Below are positions 13,308-26,758 of a stretch of 64,000 nucleotides of DNA, one piece after another; the stretch's first letter is position 1; the number at the start of each line of letters is the position of its first letter. Below the pieces are notes generated by a model that worked only from the letters and a program-made list of their open reading frames with translations, was not told the origin of the DNA and searched no databases. This DNA comes from Paulinella micropora (taxonomy: Eukaryota > Cercozoa > Imbricatea > Euglyphida), in NCBI GenBank assembly GCA_009731375.1, contig BJOX01000256.1, forward strand, positions 401,078 through 465,077, given 5' to 3'. A program made the translations under genes and the position numbers.

Positions 13308-13374
<67 letters not shown>

Positions 13375-13403
13375 CCTACCTACCTACCTACCTACCTACC
13401 TAC

Positions 13404-13445
<42 letters not shown>

Positions 13446-13494
13446 GTCTGTCTATCTATCTGTCTGTCTGTCTGTCTGTCTATCTGTCTATCTG

Positions 13495-13528
<34 letters not shown>

Positions 13529-13549
13529 CACCCATCCATCCATCTATCC

Positions 13550-13589
<40 letters not shown>

Positions 13590-13711
13590 GTCTATCTATC
13601 TATCTATATGTCTATATGTCTATCTGTCTATCTATCTGTCTGTCTATCTTGTCTAGCTTGTCTATCTGTCTGTCTATACAGATATCCATCTATCCATCCA
13701 TCCATGTATCC

Positions 13712-13759
<48 letters not shown>

Positions 13760-13766
13760 CTCTATC

Positions 13767-13818
<52 letters not shown>

Positions 13819-13881
13819 CATCTTTCCATCTTTCCATCTTTCTATCTTTATATCTTTCTATCCTTCTATCTTCCTATCTAG
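12720..13881 (+). repeat. TATC intron with three copies of the acidic exon
   Basis: TATC and TGTC repeats carry diverged copies of the preceding exon's 3' part at 12,886-12,925, 13,081-13,115 and 13,279-13,311. Each ends CCAGG/GTTATC and keeps the potential donor. One frame-altering loss is seen at the 5' edge of each copy. Confidence 0.85.
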
Positions 13882-13922
13882 TGATACACGAGGCGGAGCT
13901 ATACCACCAATACAGAGATCAG
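13882..13922 (+). CDS. Gene 1 exon: short linker
   Basis: Lies between TATCTAG and the donor GTATCT. The phase demanded by its neighbours gives [13 protein letters not shown]. Another open frame gives [14 protein letters not shown], which looks equally protein-like but does not fit the phases. The short length makes the choice uncertain. Confidence 0.5.
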
Positions 13923-15008
<1,086 letters not shown>

Positions 15009-15077
15009 GTGTACATGACATACCTCGCCCTATAGTTAAGGCGGCAGACAACAGACAACAACAACGTCAGATCATGC
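15009..15077 (+). CDS. Gene 1 exon: basic/Gln segment
   Basis: After CTACCTAG, phase 1 in, it reads [20 protein letters not shown] followed by IM, and leaves in phase 1 at GTACGT. The next exon at 17,778 supplies GC to make Arg and continues PRRRKCWNC, so the join leads directly into the MYND finger. Its 5' end is duplicated twice upstream and its donor end once downstream at 15,241-15,265. An inverted copy of the donor end sits at 15,221-15,235. Confidence 0.6.
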
Positions 15078-15274
15078 GTACGTATGTATGTATGTATGCA
15101 TTACATACATTACATACATTACATACATTACATACATTACATTACATTACATTACATTACATTACATACATACATACATACATACAAATAGACATACATA
15201 AATACATACATACATACATACGCATGATCTGACGTACCACAGACAGCAACAACGTCAGATCGTGCGTATGTATG

Positions 15275-15305
<31 letters not shown>

Positions 15306-15316
15306 TGTATGTAATG

Positions 15317-15347
<31 letters not shown>

Positions 15348-15534
15348 TGTATGTAATGTATGTATGTATATATATGTATGTATGTATGTATGTAATGTAT
15401 GTTATGTATGTAATGTATGTAATGTATGTATGTTATGTATGTAATGTATGTATGTATGTATGTATGTATGCATGTATGTATGTATGTGTATGTGTATGTG
15501 TATGTATGTAATGTATGTAATGTATGTATGTATG

Positions 15535-15565
<31 letters not shown>

Positions 15566-16278
15566 TGTATGTATGTAATGTATGTAATGTATGTAATGTA
15601 TGTAATGTATGTAATGTATGTAATATATGTAATGTATGTAATGCATGTAATGTATGTCATGTAATGTACGTAATGTACGTAATGTACGTAATGTATGTAA
15701 TGTATGTAATGTATGTAATGTATGTAATGTATGTAATGTATGTAATGTATGTAATGTATGTAATGTAATGTAATGTAATGTAATGTAATGTAATGTAATG
15801 TAATGTAATGTAATGTAATGTATGTCATGTATGTAATGTATGTCATGTATGTAATGTATGCAATGTATGCAATGTATGCAATGTATGTAATGCATGTAAT
15901 CTATGTAATCTATGTAATCTATGTAATCTATGTAATGTATGGAATGTATGTAATCTATGTAATGTATGTAATGTATGTAATGTATGTAATGTATGTAATG
16001 TATGTAATGCATGTAATGTATGTAATGTATGTAATGTATGTAATGTATGTAATGTATGTAATGTATGTAATGTATGTATGTATGTATGTATGTATGTATG
16101 TATGTATGTATGTGTATGTGTATGTGTGTATGTGTATGTGTGTATGTGTATGTATGTATGTTAATGTATGTATGTATGTGTGTATGTATGTATGTATGTA
16201 TGTATGTGTGTATGTATGTGTGTATGTATGTATGTATGTATGTGTGTATGTATGTATGTGTGTATGTATGTGTGTATG

Positions 16279-16309
<31 letters not shown>

Positions 16310-16375
16310 TGTAATGTAATGTAATGTAATGTAATGTAATGTAATGTAATGTAATGTATGTAATGTCATGTCATG
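15078..16375 (+). repeat. TATG, TAATGTATG and TAATG repeats
   Basis: TATG tetramers interspersed with a 9-base unit TAATGTATG (15,570-16,070) and TAATG pentamers (15,760-15,820, 16,305-16,355). The transition series shows how 4-, 5- and 9-base motifs interconvert. Confidence 0.9.
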
Positions 16376-16404
16376 TCACGTAGTGGTAATTGTAATTGTA
16401 ATTG

Positions 16405-17520
16405 AAATTGTAAATGTAAATGTTAAGTGTTAAGTGTTAAGTGTTAAGTGTTAAGTGTTGAGTGTTGAGTGCTGAGTGTTGAGTGCTGAGTGTTGAGTGC
16501 TGAGTGTTGAGTGTTGAGTGTTGAGTGTTAAGTGTTAAGTGCTGAGTGCTGAGTGTTGAGTGTTAAGTGTTGAGTGTTAAGTGTTGAGTGTTAAGTGTTG
16601 AGTGCTGAGTGTTGAGTGTTAAGTGTTAAGTGTGGAGTGTTAAGTGTTAAGTGTTAAGTGTTAAGTGTTAAGTGCTGAGTGCTGAGTGTTGAGTGTTGAG
16701 TGCTGAGTGTTGAGTGTTGAGTGTTAAGTGTTAAGTGTTGAGTGTTAAGTGTTAAGTGCTGAGTGTTGAGTGTTGAGTGCTGAGTGTTTAGTGCTGAGTG
16801 TTGAGTGCTGAGTGTTGAGTGTTGAGTGCTGAGTGTTGAGTGTTAAGTGTTAAGTGAAGTGTTAAGTGTTCAGTCTTAAGTGTTGAGTGTTAAGTGTTAA
16901 GTGTTAAGTGCTAAGTGCTGAGTGCTGAGTGCTGAGTGTTAAGTGTTGAGTGCTGAGTGTTGAGTGTTAAGTGTTAAGTGCTGAGTGTTAAGTGCTGAGT
17001 GTTAAGTGTTGAGTGTTGAGTGCTGAGTGTTAAGTGTTGAGTGCTGAGTGTTGAGTGTTGAATGTTGAGTGTTAAGTGTTAAGTGCTGAGTGTGGAGTGC
17101 TGAGTGTTGAGTGTTAAGTGCTGAGTGTTGAGTGCTGAGTGTTAAGTGTTAAGTGTTAAGTGAAGTGTTAAGTGTTCACTGTTAAGTGTTAAGTGTTAAG
17201 TGTTCACTGTTAAGTGTTAAGTGTTAAGTGTTGAGTGTTAAGTGTTAAGTGCTGAGTGCTGAGTGTTGAGTGCTGAGTGTTGAGTGTTAAGTGTGAAGTG
17301 TTAAGTGTTGAGTGCTGAGTGTTGAGTGTTAGGTGTTAAGTGTTGAGTGTTGAGTGTTGAGTGTTGAGTGTTAAGTGCTGAGTGCTGACTGTTGAGTGTT
17401 GAGTGTTGAGTGTTAAGTGTTGAGTGTTGAGTGCTGAGTGTTAAGTGTTGAGTGTTGAGTGCTGAGTGTTAAAGTGTTAAGTGTTGAGTGTTGAGTGTTA
17501 AGTGTTAAGCGTGGAGTGTG
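16405..17520 (+). repeat. Seven-base satellite (GTGTTRA / GTGCTGA)
   Basis: About 1.1 kb of GTGTTAA, GTGTTGA and GTGCTGA heptamers in mixed order, roughly 155 units. There are rare breaks such as GTGTTCA and GTGGAGT and a GTGAA shortening at about 16,852 and 17,160. It is not a known telomere motif. It lies inside the intron between the exons at 15,009 and 17,778, and the flanks decay into TAATG repeats. Confidence 0.9.
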
Positions 17521-17777
17521 GAGTGTAATGGAGTGTAATGTAGTGTAATGTAGTGTAATGTAATTTAATGTAATTTAATGTAATTTAATGTAATGCAATG
17601 TAATGTAATGTATGTGATATATGTATGTATGTAATTGTCTGTAATGTAATGGTAATGTAATGTAATGTATTGTAATGTATTGTAATGTATGTAATGTCTG
17701 TATGCATGTTATGTATGTTATGTATGTTATGTATGTATCTATGTATCTATGTATCTATGTATCTACGTATTTTCCAG

Positions 17778-17822
17778 GCCCACGAAGAAGAAAGTGTTGG
17801 AACTGCTCCCGCAGCTCGCATG
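17778..17822 (+). CDS. Gene 1 exon: first half of the MYND zinc finger
   Basis: The acceptor TTTTCCAG precedes it. Phase 1 in, it reads PRRRKCWNCSRSSH, with a basic patch and the first C-x2-C of a MYND finger, and leaves in phase 1. The exon at 22,307 completes an Ala codon and continues SFKVCSGCKVAMYC. The 4.5 kb between them is almost pure pyrimidine. The donor (ATG/GTTTTC) is weak but is the only GT in place. Confidence 0.7.
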
Positions 17823-17826
17823 GTTT

Positions 17827-17889
<63 letters not shown>

Positions 17890-18016
17890 CGCTCGCTCGC
17901 TGGCGGTCTGGCTTCGCTTGTCTTTCTGGAGTGCTGTGGATCATTACGTTACTAGCTCCTCCTCCTCCTCCTCCTCCTCCTCCTCCTCCTCCTCCTTCTT
18001 CTTCTTCTTCTTCTTC

Positions 18017-18064
<48 letters not shown>

Positions 18065-19267
18065 TTCTTCTGGTCCTCCTCCTCCTCCTTCTCCTTCTCC
18101 TTCATCTTCTTCTTCTTCTTCTTCTTCTTCTTCTTCTTCTTCTTCTTCTTCTTCTTCTTCTTCTTCTTCTTTCTTCTTTTTTCTTCTTTTTTCTTTCNNN
18201 NNNNNNNNNNNNNNNNNNNNNNNNNNNNNNNNNNNNNNNNNNNNNNNNNNNNNNNNNNNNNNNNNNNNNNNNNNNNNNNNNNNNNNNNNNNNNNNNNNNN
18301 NNNNNNNNNNNNNNNNNNNNNNNNNNNNNNNNNNNNNNNNNNNNNNNNNNNNNNNNNNNNNNNNNNNNNNNNNNNNNNNNNNNNNNNNNNNNNNNNNNNN
18401 NNNNNNNNNNNNNNNNNNNNNNNNNNNNNNNNNNNNNNNNNNNNNNNNNNNNNNNNNNNNNNNNNNNNNNNNNNNNNNNNNNNNNNNNNNNNNNNNNNNN
18501 NNNNNNNNNNNNNNNNNNNNNNNNNNNNNNNNNNNNNNNNNNNNNNNNNCTTCTTCTTCTTCTTCTTCTTCTTCTTCTTCCTCCTCCTCCTCCTCCTCCT
18601 CCTCCTCCTCCTCCTTCCTCCTTCCTCCTGCCTCCTTGCTCCTGCTTCTTCTTCTTCTTCTTCTTCTTCTTCTTCTTCTTCTTCTTCTTCTTCTTCTTCT
18701 TCTTCTTCTTCTTTCTTCTTCTTTCTTCTTCTTTCTTCTTTCTTCTTCTTTCTTCCTTTCTTCTTTGTTCCTTTCTTCTTTCTTCTTTCTTTCTTCTTTC
18801 TTTCTTCTTTCTTCTTCTTTCTTTCTTCTTTCTTTCTTCTTTCTTCTTTCTTTCTTCTTTCTTTCTTTCTTTCTTTCTTTCTTCTTTCTTCTTTCTTTCT
18901 TCTTTCTTTCTTCTTTCTTTCTTCTTTCTTCTTTCTTTCTTCTTTCTTCTTTCTTTCTTCTTTCTTTCTTCTTTCTTTCTTCTTTCTTTCTTCTTTCTTT
19001 CTTCTTTCTTTCTTCTTTCTTTCTTCTTTCTTCTTCTTCCTTCTTCTTCCTTCTTCTTCTTCCTTCTTCTTCTTCCTTCTTCTTCCTTCTTCTTCTTCCT
19101 TCTTCTTCCTTCTTCTTCTTCTTCTTCTTCTTCTTCTTCTTCTTCTTCTTCTTCCTTCTTTCTTTCTTCCTTCTTTCTTCTTCTTCTTCTTCTTCTTCTT
19201 CTTCTTCTTCTTCTTCTTCTTCTTCTTTTTCTTCTTCTTCTTCTTCTTCTTCTTCTTCTTCTTCTTC

Positions 19268-19298
<31 letters not shown>

Positions 19299-20474
19299 TC
19301 TTCTGCTTCTTCTGCTTCTTCTGCTTCTTCTGCTTCTTCTTCTGCTGCTGCTGCTGCTTCTGCTTCTGCTTCTGCTTCTGCTTCTTCTTCTTCTTCTTCT
19401 TCTTCTTCTTCTTCTTCTTCTTCTTCTTCTTCTATCTCTTCTTCTTCCTCCTCCTCCTCCTCCTCCTCTTCTTCTTCTTCTTCTTCTTCTTCTTCTTCTT
19501 CTTCTTCTTCCTCTTCCTCTTCCTCTTCTTCTTCTTCTTCTTCTTCTTCTCCTCCTCCTCCTCCTCCTCCTCCTCATCCTCCTCCTCCTCCTTCTTCTTC
19601 TTCTTTTTCTCCTCCTCCTCCTCCTTCTCCTCCTCCTCCTCCTCCTTCTTCTTCTTCTTCTTCTTCTTCTCCTTCTCCTTCTCCTTCTTCTCCTTCTCCT
19701 TCTTCTCCTTCTTCTCCTTCTCCTTCTCCTTCTCCTTCTTCTTCTTCTTCTTCTTCTTCTTTATTCCTCTTCCTCCTCCTCCTCTTCCTCTTCCTCTTCC
19801 TCTTCCTCTTCTTCTTCTTCTTCTTTCTTCTTCTTCTTCTTCTTCTTCTTCTTCTTCTTCTTCTTCTTCTCCTCCTCCTTCTTCTTCTTCTTCTTCCTCC
19901 TCCTCCTCCTCCTCCTCCTCCTTCTCCTCCTTCTCCTTCCCCTTCTCCTCCTTCTCCTCCTTCTCCTCCTTCTCCTCCTTCTCCTCCTCCTCCTTCTTCT
20001 TCTTCTTCTTCTTCTTCTTCTTCTTCTTCTTCTTCTTCTTCTTTCTTCTTTCTTCTTCTTCTTTCTTCTTTCTTCTTTCTTCTTCTTCTTCTTCTTCTTC
20101 TTCTTCTTCTTTTTCTTCTTCTTCTTCTTCTTCTTCTTCTTCTTCTTCTTCTTCTTCTTCTTTCTTCTTTCTTCTTTCTTCTTTCTTCTTTCTTCTTTCT
20201 TCTCCATCTTCTCCATCTTCTCCACTTCTCCATCTTCTTCTTCTTCTTCTTCTTCTTCTTCTTTCTTCTTCTTTCTTCTTCTTTCTTCTTCTTCTTCTTC
20301 TTCTTCTTCTTCTTCTTCTTCTTCTTCTTCTTCTTCTTCTTTCTCCTCCTCCTCCTCCTCCTCTTCTTCTTCTTCTTCTTCTTCTTCTTCTTCTTCTTCT
20401 TCTTCTTCTGCTTCTTCTGCTTCTTCTGCTTCTTCTGCTTCTTCTGCTTCTTCTGCTTCTTCTGCTTCTGCTTC

Positions 20475-20505
<31 letters not shown>

Positions 20506-21044
20506 TCTTCCTCTGCTTCTTCCTCTGCTTCTTCCTCTGTTTCTTCCTCTGCTTCTTCCTCTGCTTCTTCCTCTGCTTCTTCCTCTGCTTCTTCCTCTGC
20601 TTCTTCCTTCCTGCTTCTTCCTTCCTGCTTCTTCCTTCTTGCTTCCTTCTTGCTTCTTTCTTGCTTCTTCGTTCTTCCTTCTTGCTTCTTGCTTCTTGCT
20701 TCTTGCTTCTTGCTTCCTGCTTCTTGCTTCCTGCTTCTTGCTTCCTGCTTCTTGCTTCCTGCTTCTTGCTTCCTGCTTCCTGCTTCTTGCTTCTTGCTCC
20801 TTGCTCCTTGCTCCTTGCTCCTTGCTTCTGCTTCTTCTTCTTCTTCTTCTTCTTCTTCCTCTTCCTCTTGCTCTTCCTCCTCCTCCTCCTCCTCCTCCTC
20901 CTCTTCTTCTTCTTCTTCTTCTTCTTCTTCTTCTTCTTCTTCTTCCTCTTCCTCTTGCTCTTCCTCTCTTGCTCTTGCTCCTCCTCCTCCTCCTCCTCCT
21001 CCTCCTTCTTCTTCTTCTTCTTCTTCTTCTTCTTCCTCTACTTC

Positions 21045-21076
<32 letters not shown>

Positions 21077-21266
21077 CTTCTTCTTCTTCTTCTTCTTCCT
21101 CCTCCTCCTCCTCCTCCTCTTCCTCTTCCTCTTCCTCCTTCTCCCCCTCCTCCTTCTCCCCCTCCTCCTTCTCCCCCTCCTCCTCCTCCTCCTCCTCCTC
21201 CTCTTCGTTCTTCTTCTTCTTCTTCTTCTTCTTCTTCTTCTTCTTCTTCTTCTCCTCCTCCTCCTC

Positions 21267-21344
<78 letters not shown>

Positions 21345-21355
21345 ACTATTACTAT

Positions 21356-21437
<82 letters not shown>

Positions 21438-21445
21438 ACTACTAC

Positions 21446-21477
<32 letters not shown>

Positions 21478-21589
21478 CCTCCTCCTCCTCCTCCTCCTCT
21501 TCCTCTTCTTCTTCTTCTTTCTCTTCCTCTTCTTCTTCTTCTTCTTCTTCTTCTTCTTCTTCTTCTTCTTCTTCTTCTTCTTCTCCTCC

Positions 21590-21620
<31 letters not shown>

Positions 21621-21879
21621 TCTCCTTCTCCTTCCTTCTCCTTCCCCTTCCCCTTCCCCTTCTCATGTTTTCTCTCCTTCTCCCTCCCTGTAGCCTCGTT
21701 CAAGGTCTGTAGTGGCTGCAAAGTAGCTATGTACTGCGATCAATCGTGTCAAAGGATGGATTGGCCGCGACATCATTCGAGATGTTCTTCTTCTTCTTCT
21801 TCTTCTTCTTCTTCTTCTTCTTCTTCTTCTTCTTCTTCTTCTTCTTCTTCTTCTTCTTCTTCTTCTCCTCCTCCTCCTC

Positions 21880-21957
<78 letters not shown>

Positions 21958-21968
21958 ACTATTACTAT

Positions 21969-22050
<82 letters not shown>

Positions 22051-22058
22051 ACTACTAC

Positions 22059-22090
<32 letters not shown>

Positions 22091-22202
22091 CCTCCTCCTC
22101 CTCCTCCTCCTCTTCCTCTTCTTCTTCTTCTTTCTCTTCCTCTTCTTCTTCTTCTTCTTCTTCTTCTTCTTCTTCTTCTTCTTCTTCTTCTTCTTCTCCT
22201 CC

Positions 22203-22233
<31 letters not shown>

Positions 22234-22306
22234 TCTCCTTCTCCTTCCTTCTCCTTCCCCTTCCCCTTCCCCTTCTCATGTTTTCTCTCCTTCTCCCTCC
22301 CTGTAG
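17823..22306 (+). repeat. Polypyrimidine intron (TTC, CCT, TTTC, CT)
   Basis: Over 4 kb of almost uninterrupted C and T on the plus strand, built from TTC, CCT, TTTC, TTCC, GCTTCT and GCTTCTT subrepeats, with short TAT (18,019-18,063) and CTA (21,270-21,450) inserts and N at 18,198-18,549. It ends CCCTCCCTGTAG, an acceptor. Frames of up to about 1,500 residues of Ser, Phe and Leu (or Arg, Lys, Glu on the other strand) are artefacts. Confidence 0.9.
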
Positions 22307-22402
22307 CCTCGTTCAAGGTCTGTAGTGGCTGCAAAGTAGCTATGTACTGCGATCAATCGTGTCAAAGGATGGATTGGCCGCGACATCATTCGAGATGTTC
22401 TT
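21175..22402 (+). repeat. 613-base tandem duplication containing the MYND exon
   Basis: Copy 1 (to 21,789) and copy 2 (to 22,402) share the same order of subrepeats: TTC, CCT, a CTA tract interrupted by CCACTAC and TTACTATTACTATTAC, TTC/CCT blocks, CTTCCCCTTCCCC and the MYND exon. The near identity of hypervariable repeats means a recent duplication or an assembly artefact. The outer 5' limit of copy 1 is approximate. Confidence 0.85.
21694..21787 (+). CDS. Duplicate copy of the MYND second-half exon
   Basis: Identical to 22,307-22,400, including the CCCTGTAG acceptor; the spacing of the two copies is 613 bases. In this copy the frame runs on through CTA repeats and meets a stop inside the second copy near 22,325. 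It could be used only if spliced at the GT in GAT/GTTCTT, which would leave phase 1 and be compatible with the second copy. Otherwise it is skipped. Confidence 0.5.
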
Positions 22403-22582
22403 CTTCTTCTTCTTCTTCTTCTTCTTCTTCTTCTTCTTCTTCTTCTTCTTCTTCTTCTTCTTCTTCTTCTTCTTCTTCTTCACCATCATCATCATCATCA
22501 TCATCATCATCTTCTTCTTCTTCATCATCATCATCATCATCATCATTATCATCATCATTATCATCATCATCTTCTTCTTCTT

Positions 22583-22613
<31 letters not shown>

Positions 22614-22743
22614 TTCTTCTTCTTCTTCTTCTTCTTCTTCTTCTTCTTCTTCTTCTTCTTCTTCTGCTTCTTCTGCTTCTTCTTCTTCTTCTTCGTCTTC
22701 TTCTTCTTCTTCTTCCTCCTCCTCCTCCTCCTCCTCTTCCTCC

Positions 22744-22775
<32 letters not shown>

Positions 22776-22997
22776 TCCTTCTGCTTCCGGCTACTTCAAG
22801 CCTATCAGGCCTACTCCCTTCTATCCAGCGTCATCCTCTTCTTTCCCTTCACTGCATTCAACCAGTCCTACCATGAGCCCTATCCCTATGCTTCCTCTCT
22901 CACCATTCTCTTCTTCACCTTCTCCTCCTCCTCGTCCTTTTCCTACTCCTCGTACTACTACTACTCCTACTCCTATTACTACTACTACTACTACTAC

Positions 22998-23029
<32 letters not shown>

Positions 23030-23245
23030 CTTCTTCTTCTTCTTCTTCTTTTTCTTCCTCTTCCTCTTCCTCTTTTTCTTCTTCTTCTTCTTCTTCTTCT
23101 TCTTCTTCTTCTTCTTCTCCTTTTTCTTCTTCTTCTTCTTCTTCCTCCCCCTCCTCCTCCTCCTCGTCCTCCTCATCTTCCTCTTCTTCTTCAACACGAT
23201 CCAGAATCTCATCCAAAAAACTCGGACGTCCCCGCAGTACAGACG
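22307..23245 (+). CDS. Gene 1 exon: MYND finger, Ser/Pro-rich region and AT-hook-like motif
   Basis: This is the largest exon, 313 codons. It begins SFKVCSGCKVAMYC, then DQSCQRMDWPRHHSRC, the C-x2-C, YC-x3-CQ-x2-DW-x3-H-x3-C pattern of MYND fingers, which bind proline-rich partners in repressor complexes. Poly-Ser follows. Residues about 155-225 are a Ser/Pro-rich non-repeat segment (for example FKPIRPTPFYPASSS and PIPMLPLSPFSSS), then come poly-Thr, poly-Ser and finally SRISSKKLGRPRSTD. KKLGRPR resembles an AT-hook core that contacts A/T minor groove. MYND and GRP are in one frame. The donor is GACG/GTACAT, phase 1 out. Low-complexity length is probably unstable. Confidence 0.7.
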
Positions 23246-26200
23246 GTACATTACCTACATACTACATACATACATAAGATACACACATACATACATAACA
23301 TACATAACATACATAAAAAACTCGGCCGTCCTCGTAATACAGACGGTAAATTACCTACATACTACATACATACATACATGACATACACACATACATACAT
23401 AACATACATAACATACATCCATAACATACATAAAAAACTCGGCCGTCCTCGTTATACAGACGATACATTACCTACATACTACATACATACATTCATAACA
23501 TACACACATACATACATAACATACATAACATAAATAAAAAACTCGGCCGTCCTCGTAATACAGACGATACATTACCTACATACTACATACATACATAACA
23601 TACACACATACATACATAACATACATAACATACATAAAAAACTCGGCCGTCCTCGTAATACAGACGATACATTACCTACATACATACATACATACATACA
23701 TACATAACATACACACATACATACATAACATGCATAAGATACATACATAACATACATAAAAAACTCGGCCGTCCTCGTAATACAGACGATACATTACCTA
23801 CATACTACATACATACACATATCATACATACATACATACATAACATACATAACATACATACATACATACATACATACATACATACATACATACATAACAT
23901 AGCAGTACAGACGGTACATTACCTACATACTACATACGTAATATACATACATACATACATACATACATACATAACATACATAACATACATACATACATAC
24001 ATACATACATAACATATTAGTCCAAACGGTACATTACCTACATACTAATACATACATACATAACATACATACATACATACATAACATACATAACATACAT
24101 ACATACATACAAACATACATACATACATACATACATAACATAGCAGTACAGACGGTACATTACCTACATTCTAATACATACATACATAATATATATACAT
24201 ACATACACAACATACATAACATACATACATGCGTACATACATACATACATACATACATACATACATACATAACATAGCAGTACAGACGGTACATTACCTA
24301 CATACTACATGCATACATACATAACATACATACATACATACATAACATACATAACATACATACATGCGTACATACATACATACATACATACATAACATAG
24401 CAGTACAGACGGTACATTACCTACATACTACATACATACATACATAACATACATACATAACATACATAACATACATACATACATACATACATACATACAT
24501 ACATACATACATACATAACATAGCAGTACAGACGGTTACCTACATACATACATACATAACATACATGCATAACATACATAACATACATACATAACATACA
24601 TACATCTCGCAGTACAGACGGTACATTACCTACATACTATATACATACATAACATACATAACATACACACATACATACATAACATACATACATAACATAC
24701 ATAGCATACTATGCATAACATACATACATAACATACATACATCTCGCAGTACAGACGGTACATTACCTCCATACTACATACATACATAACATACATAACA
24801 TACACACATACATACATAACATACATACATAACATACATACATCTCGCAGTACAGACGGTACATTACCTACATACATACATACATACATAACATACATAA
24901 CATACACACGTACATACATAACATACATACATACATACATACATAACATAACATAACATAGGCAGTACAGACGGTACATTACCTACATATTACATACATG
25001 CATGCATACGTCCATATGTACATACATACACATACATACATACATACATAACATACATAACATACATACATACATAACATACATACATACATACATACAT
25101 ACATACATGCATACATACATACATACATCCATACATACATACATACATTCATACATTCATACAAACATACATACATACATACTGTATGTATGTATGTATG
25201 TATGCATGTATGTATGTATGTATGTATGTATGTTATGTATGTATGTATGTATGTACGTATGTATGTATGTACGTATGTATGTACATATGTACGTATGCAT
25301 GCATGTATGTAATATGTAGGTAATGTACACTGCCTATGTTATGTTTTTATGTAGTATGTATGTATGTATGTGTATGTATGGATGTACATATGTACGTATG
25401 CATGCATGTATGTAATATGTAGGTAATGTACCGTCTGTACTGCCTATGTTATGATATGTTATGTCTGTATGTATGTATGTATGTATGTATGCATGTAACA
25501 TACATACATACATACATACATAACATAACATAACATAGGCAGTACAGACGGTACATTACCTACATATTACATACATGCATGCATACGTACATATGTACAT
25601 CCATACATACACATACATACATACACATACATACATACATACATACATACATACATACATAACATACATACATACATACATACAAACATACATACATACA
25701 TACATACATACATACATACATACATACATAACATACATACATACATACATACATACATACATACATACATACATACATAACATAACATAGGCAGTACAGA
25801 CGGTACATTACCTACATATTACATACATGCATGCATACGTACATATGTACATACATACATACACATACATACATACATACATACATACATACATAGATAC
25901 ATACATACATACATACATACATACATAACATACATACATACATACATACATACATACATACATACATACATACATACATACATACATACATACATTACAT
26001 ACATACATACATGCATACATACATACATACATACATACATAACATACATACATACTTACATACATACAAACATACATACAAACATACATACAAACATACA
26101 TACAAACATACATACATACATAACATACATACATACATACATACATACATACATTACATAACATAGGCAGTACAGACGGTACATTACCTACATATTACAT

Positions 26201-26727
26201 ACATGCATGCATACGTACATATGTACATACATACATACACATACATACATACATACATACATACATACATAACATACATACATACATAACATACATACAT
26301 ACACACATACATACAAACATACATACAAACATACATACATACATACATACATACATACATACATACATACATACATGCATGCATACATACATAACATAAC
26401 ATAGGCAGTGTACATTACCTACATATTACATACATGCATGCATACGTACATATGTACATACATACATACATACATACATACATACATACATACATAACAC
26501 ACATACATACATACATACATGCATACATACATGCATACATACATGCATGCATACATACATACATACATGCATACATACATACATAATACATACATACATA
26601 CATACATACAAACATACATACAAACATACATAGAAATATACATAAATACATACATACATACATGCATACATACATACATACATACATAACATAACATAGG
26701 CAGTACAGACGGTAGATTACCTACATA

Positions 26728-26758
<31 letters not shown>

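Noticed and set aside
16405-17520. Interstitial telomere
   Set aside because: The heptamers GTGTTRA and GTGCTGA do not match TTAGGG, TTTAGGG or other telomere repeats I know, and the array is mixed.
17675-22325. Frames of over 1,300 residues of Ser, Phe, Leu and Pro (or Arg, Lys, Glu, Gly on the minus strand)
   Set aside because: TTC and CCT repeats contain no stop codons in most frames. Only the MYND pieces within are credible, and these are short exons with splice sites.
23246-26712. A CRISPR-like or satellite array suggested by about twenty spaced copies of a short motif
   Set aside because: Spacers are CATA microsatellite, not unique sequence, the motif is an exon end with a splice donor, and the DNA is eukaryotic.
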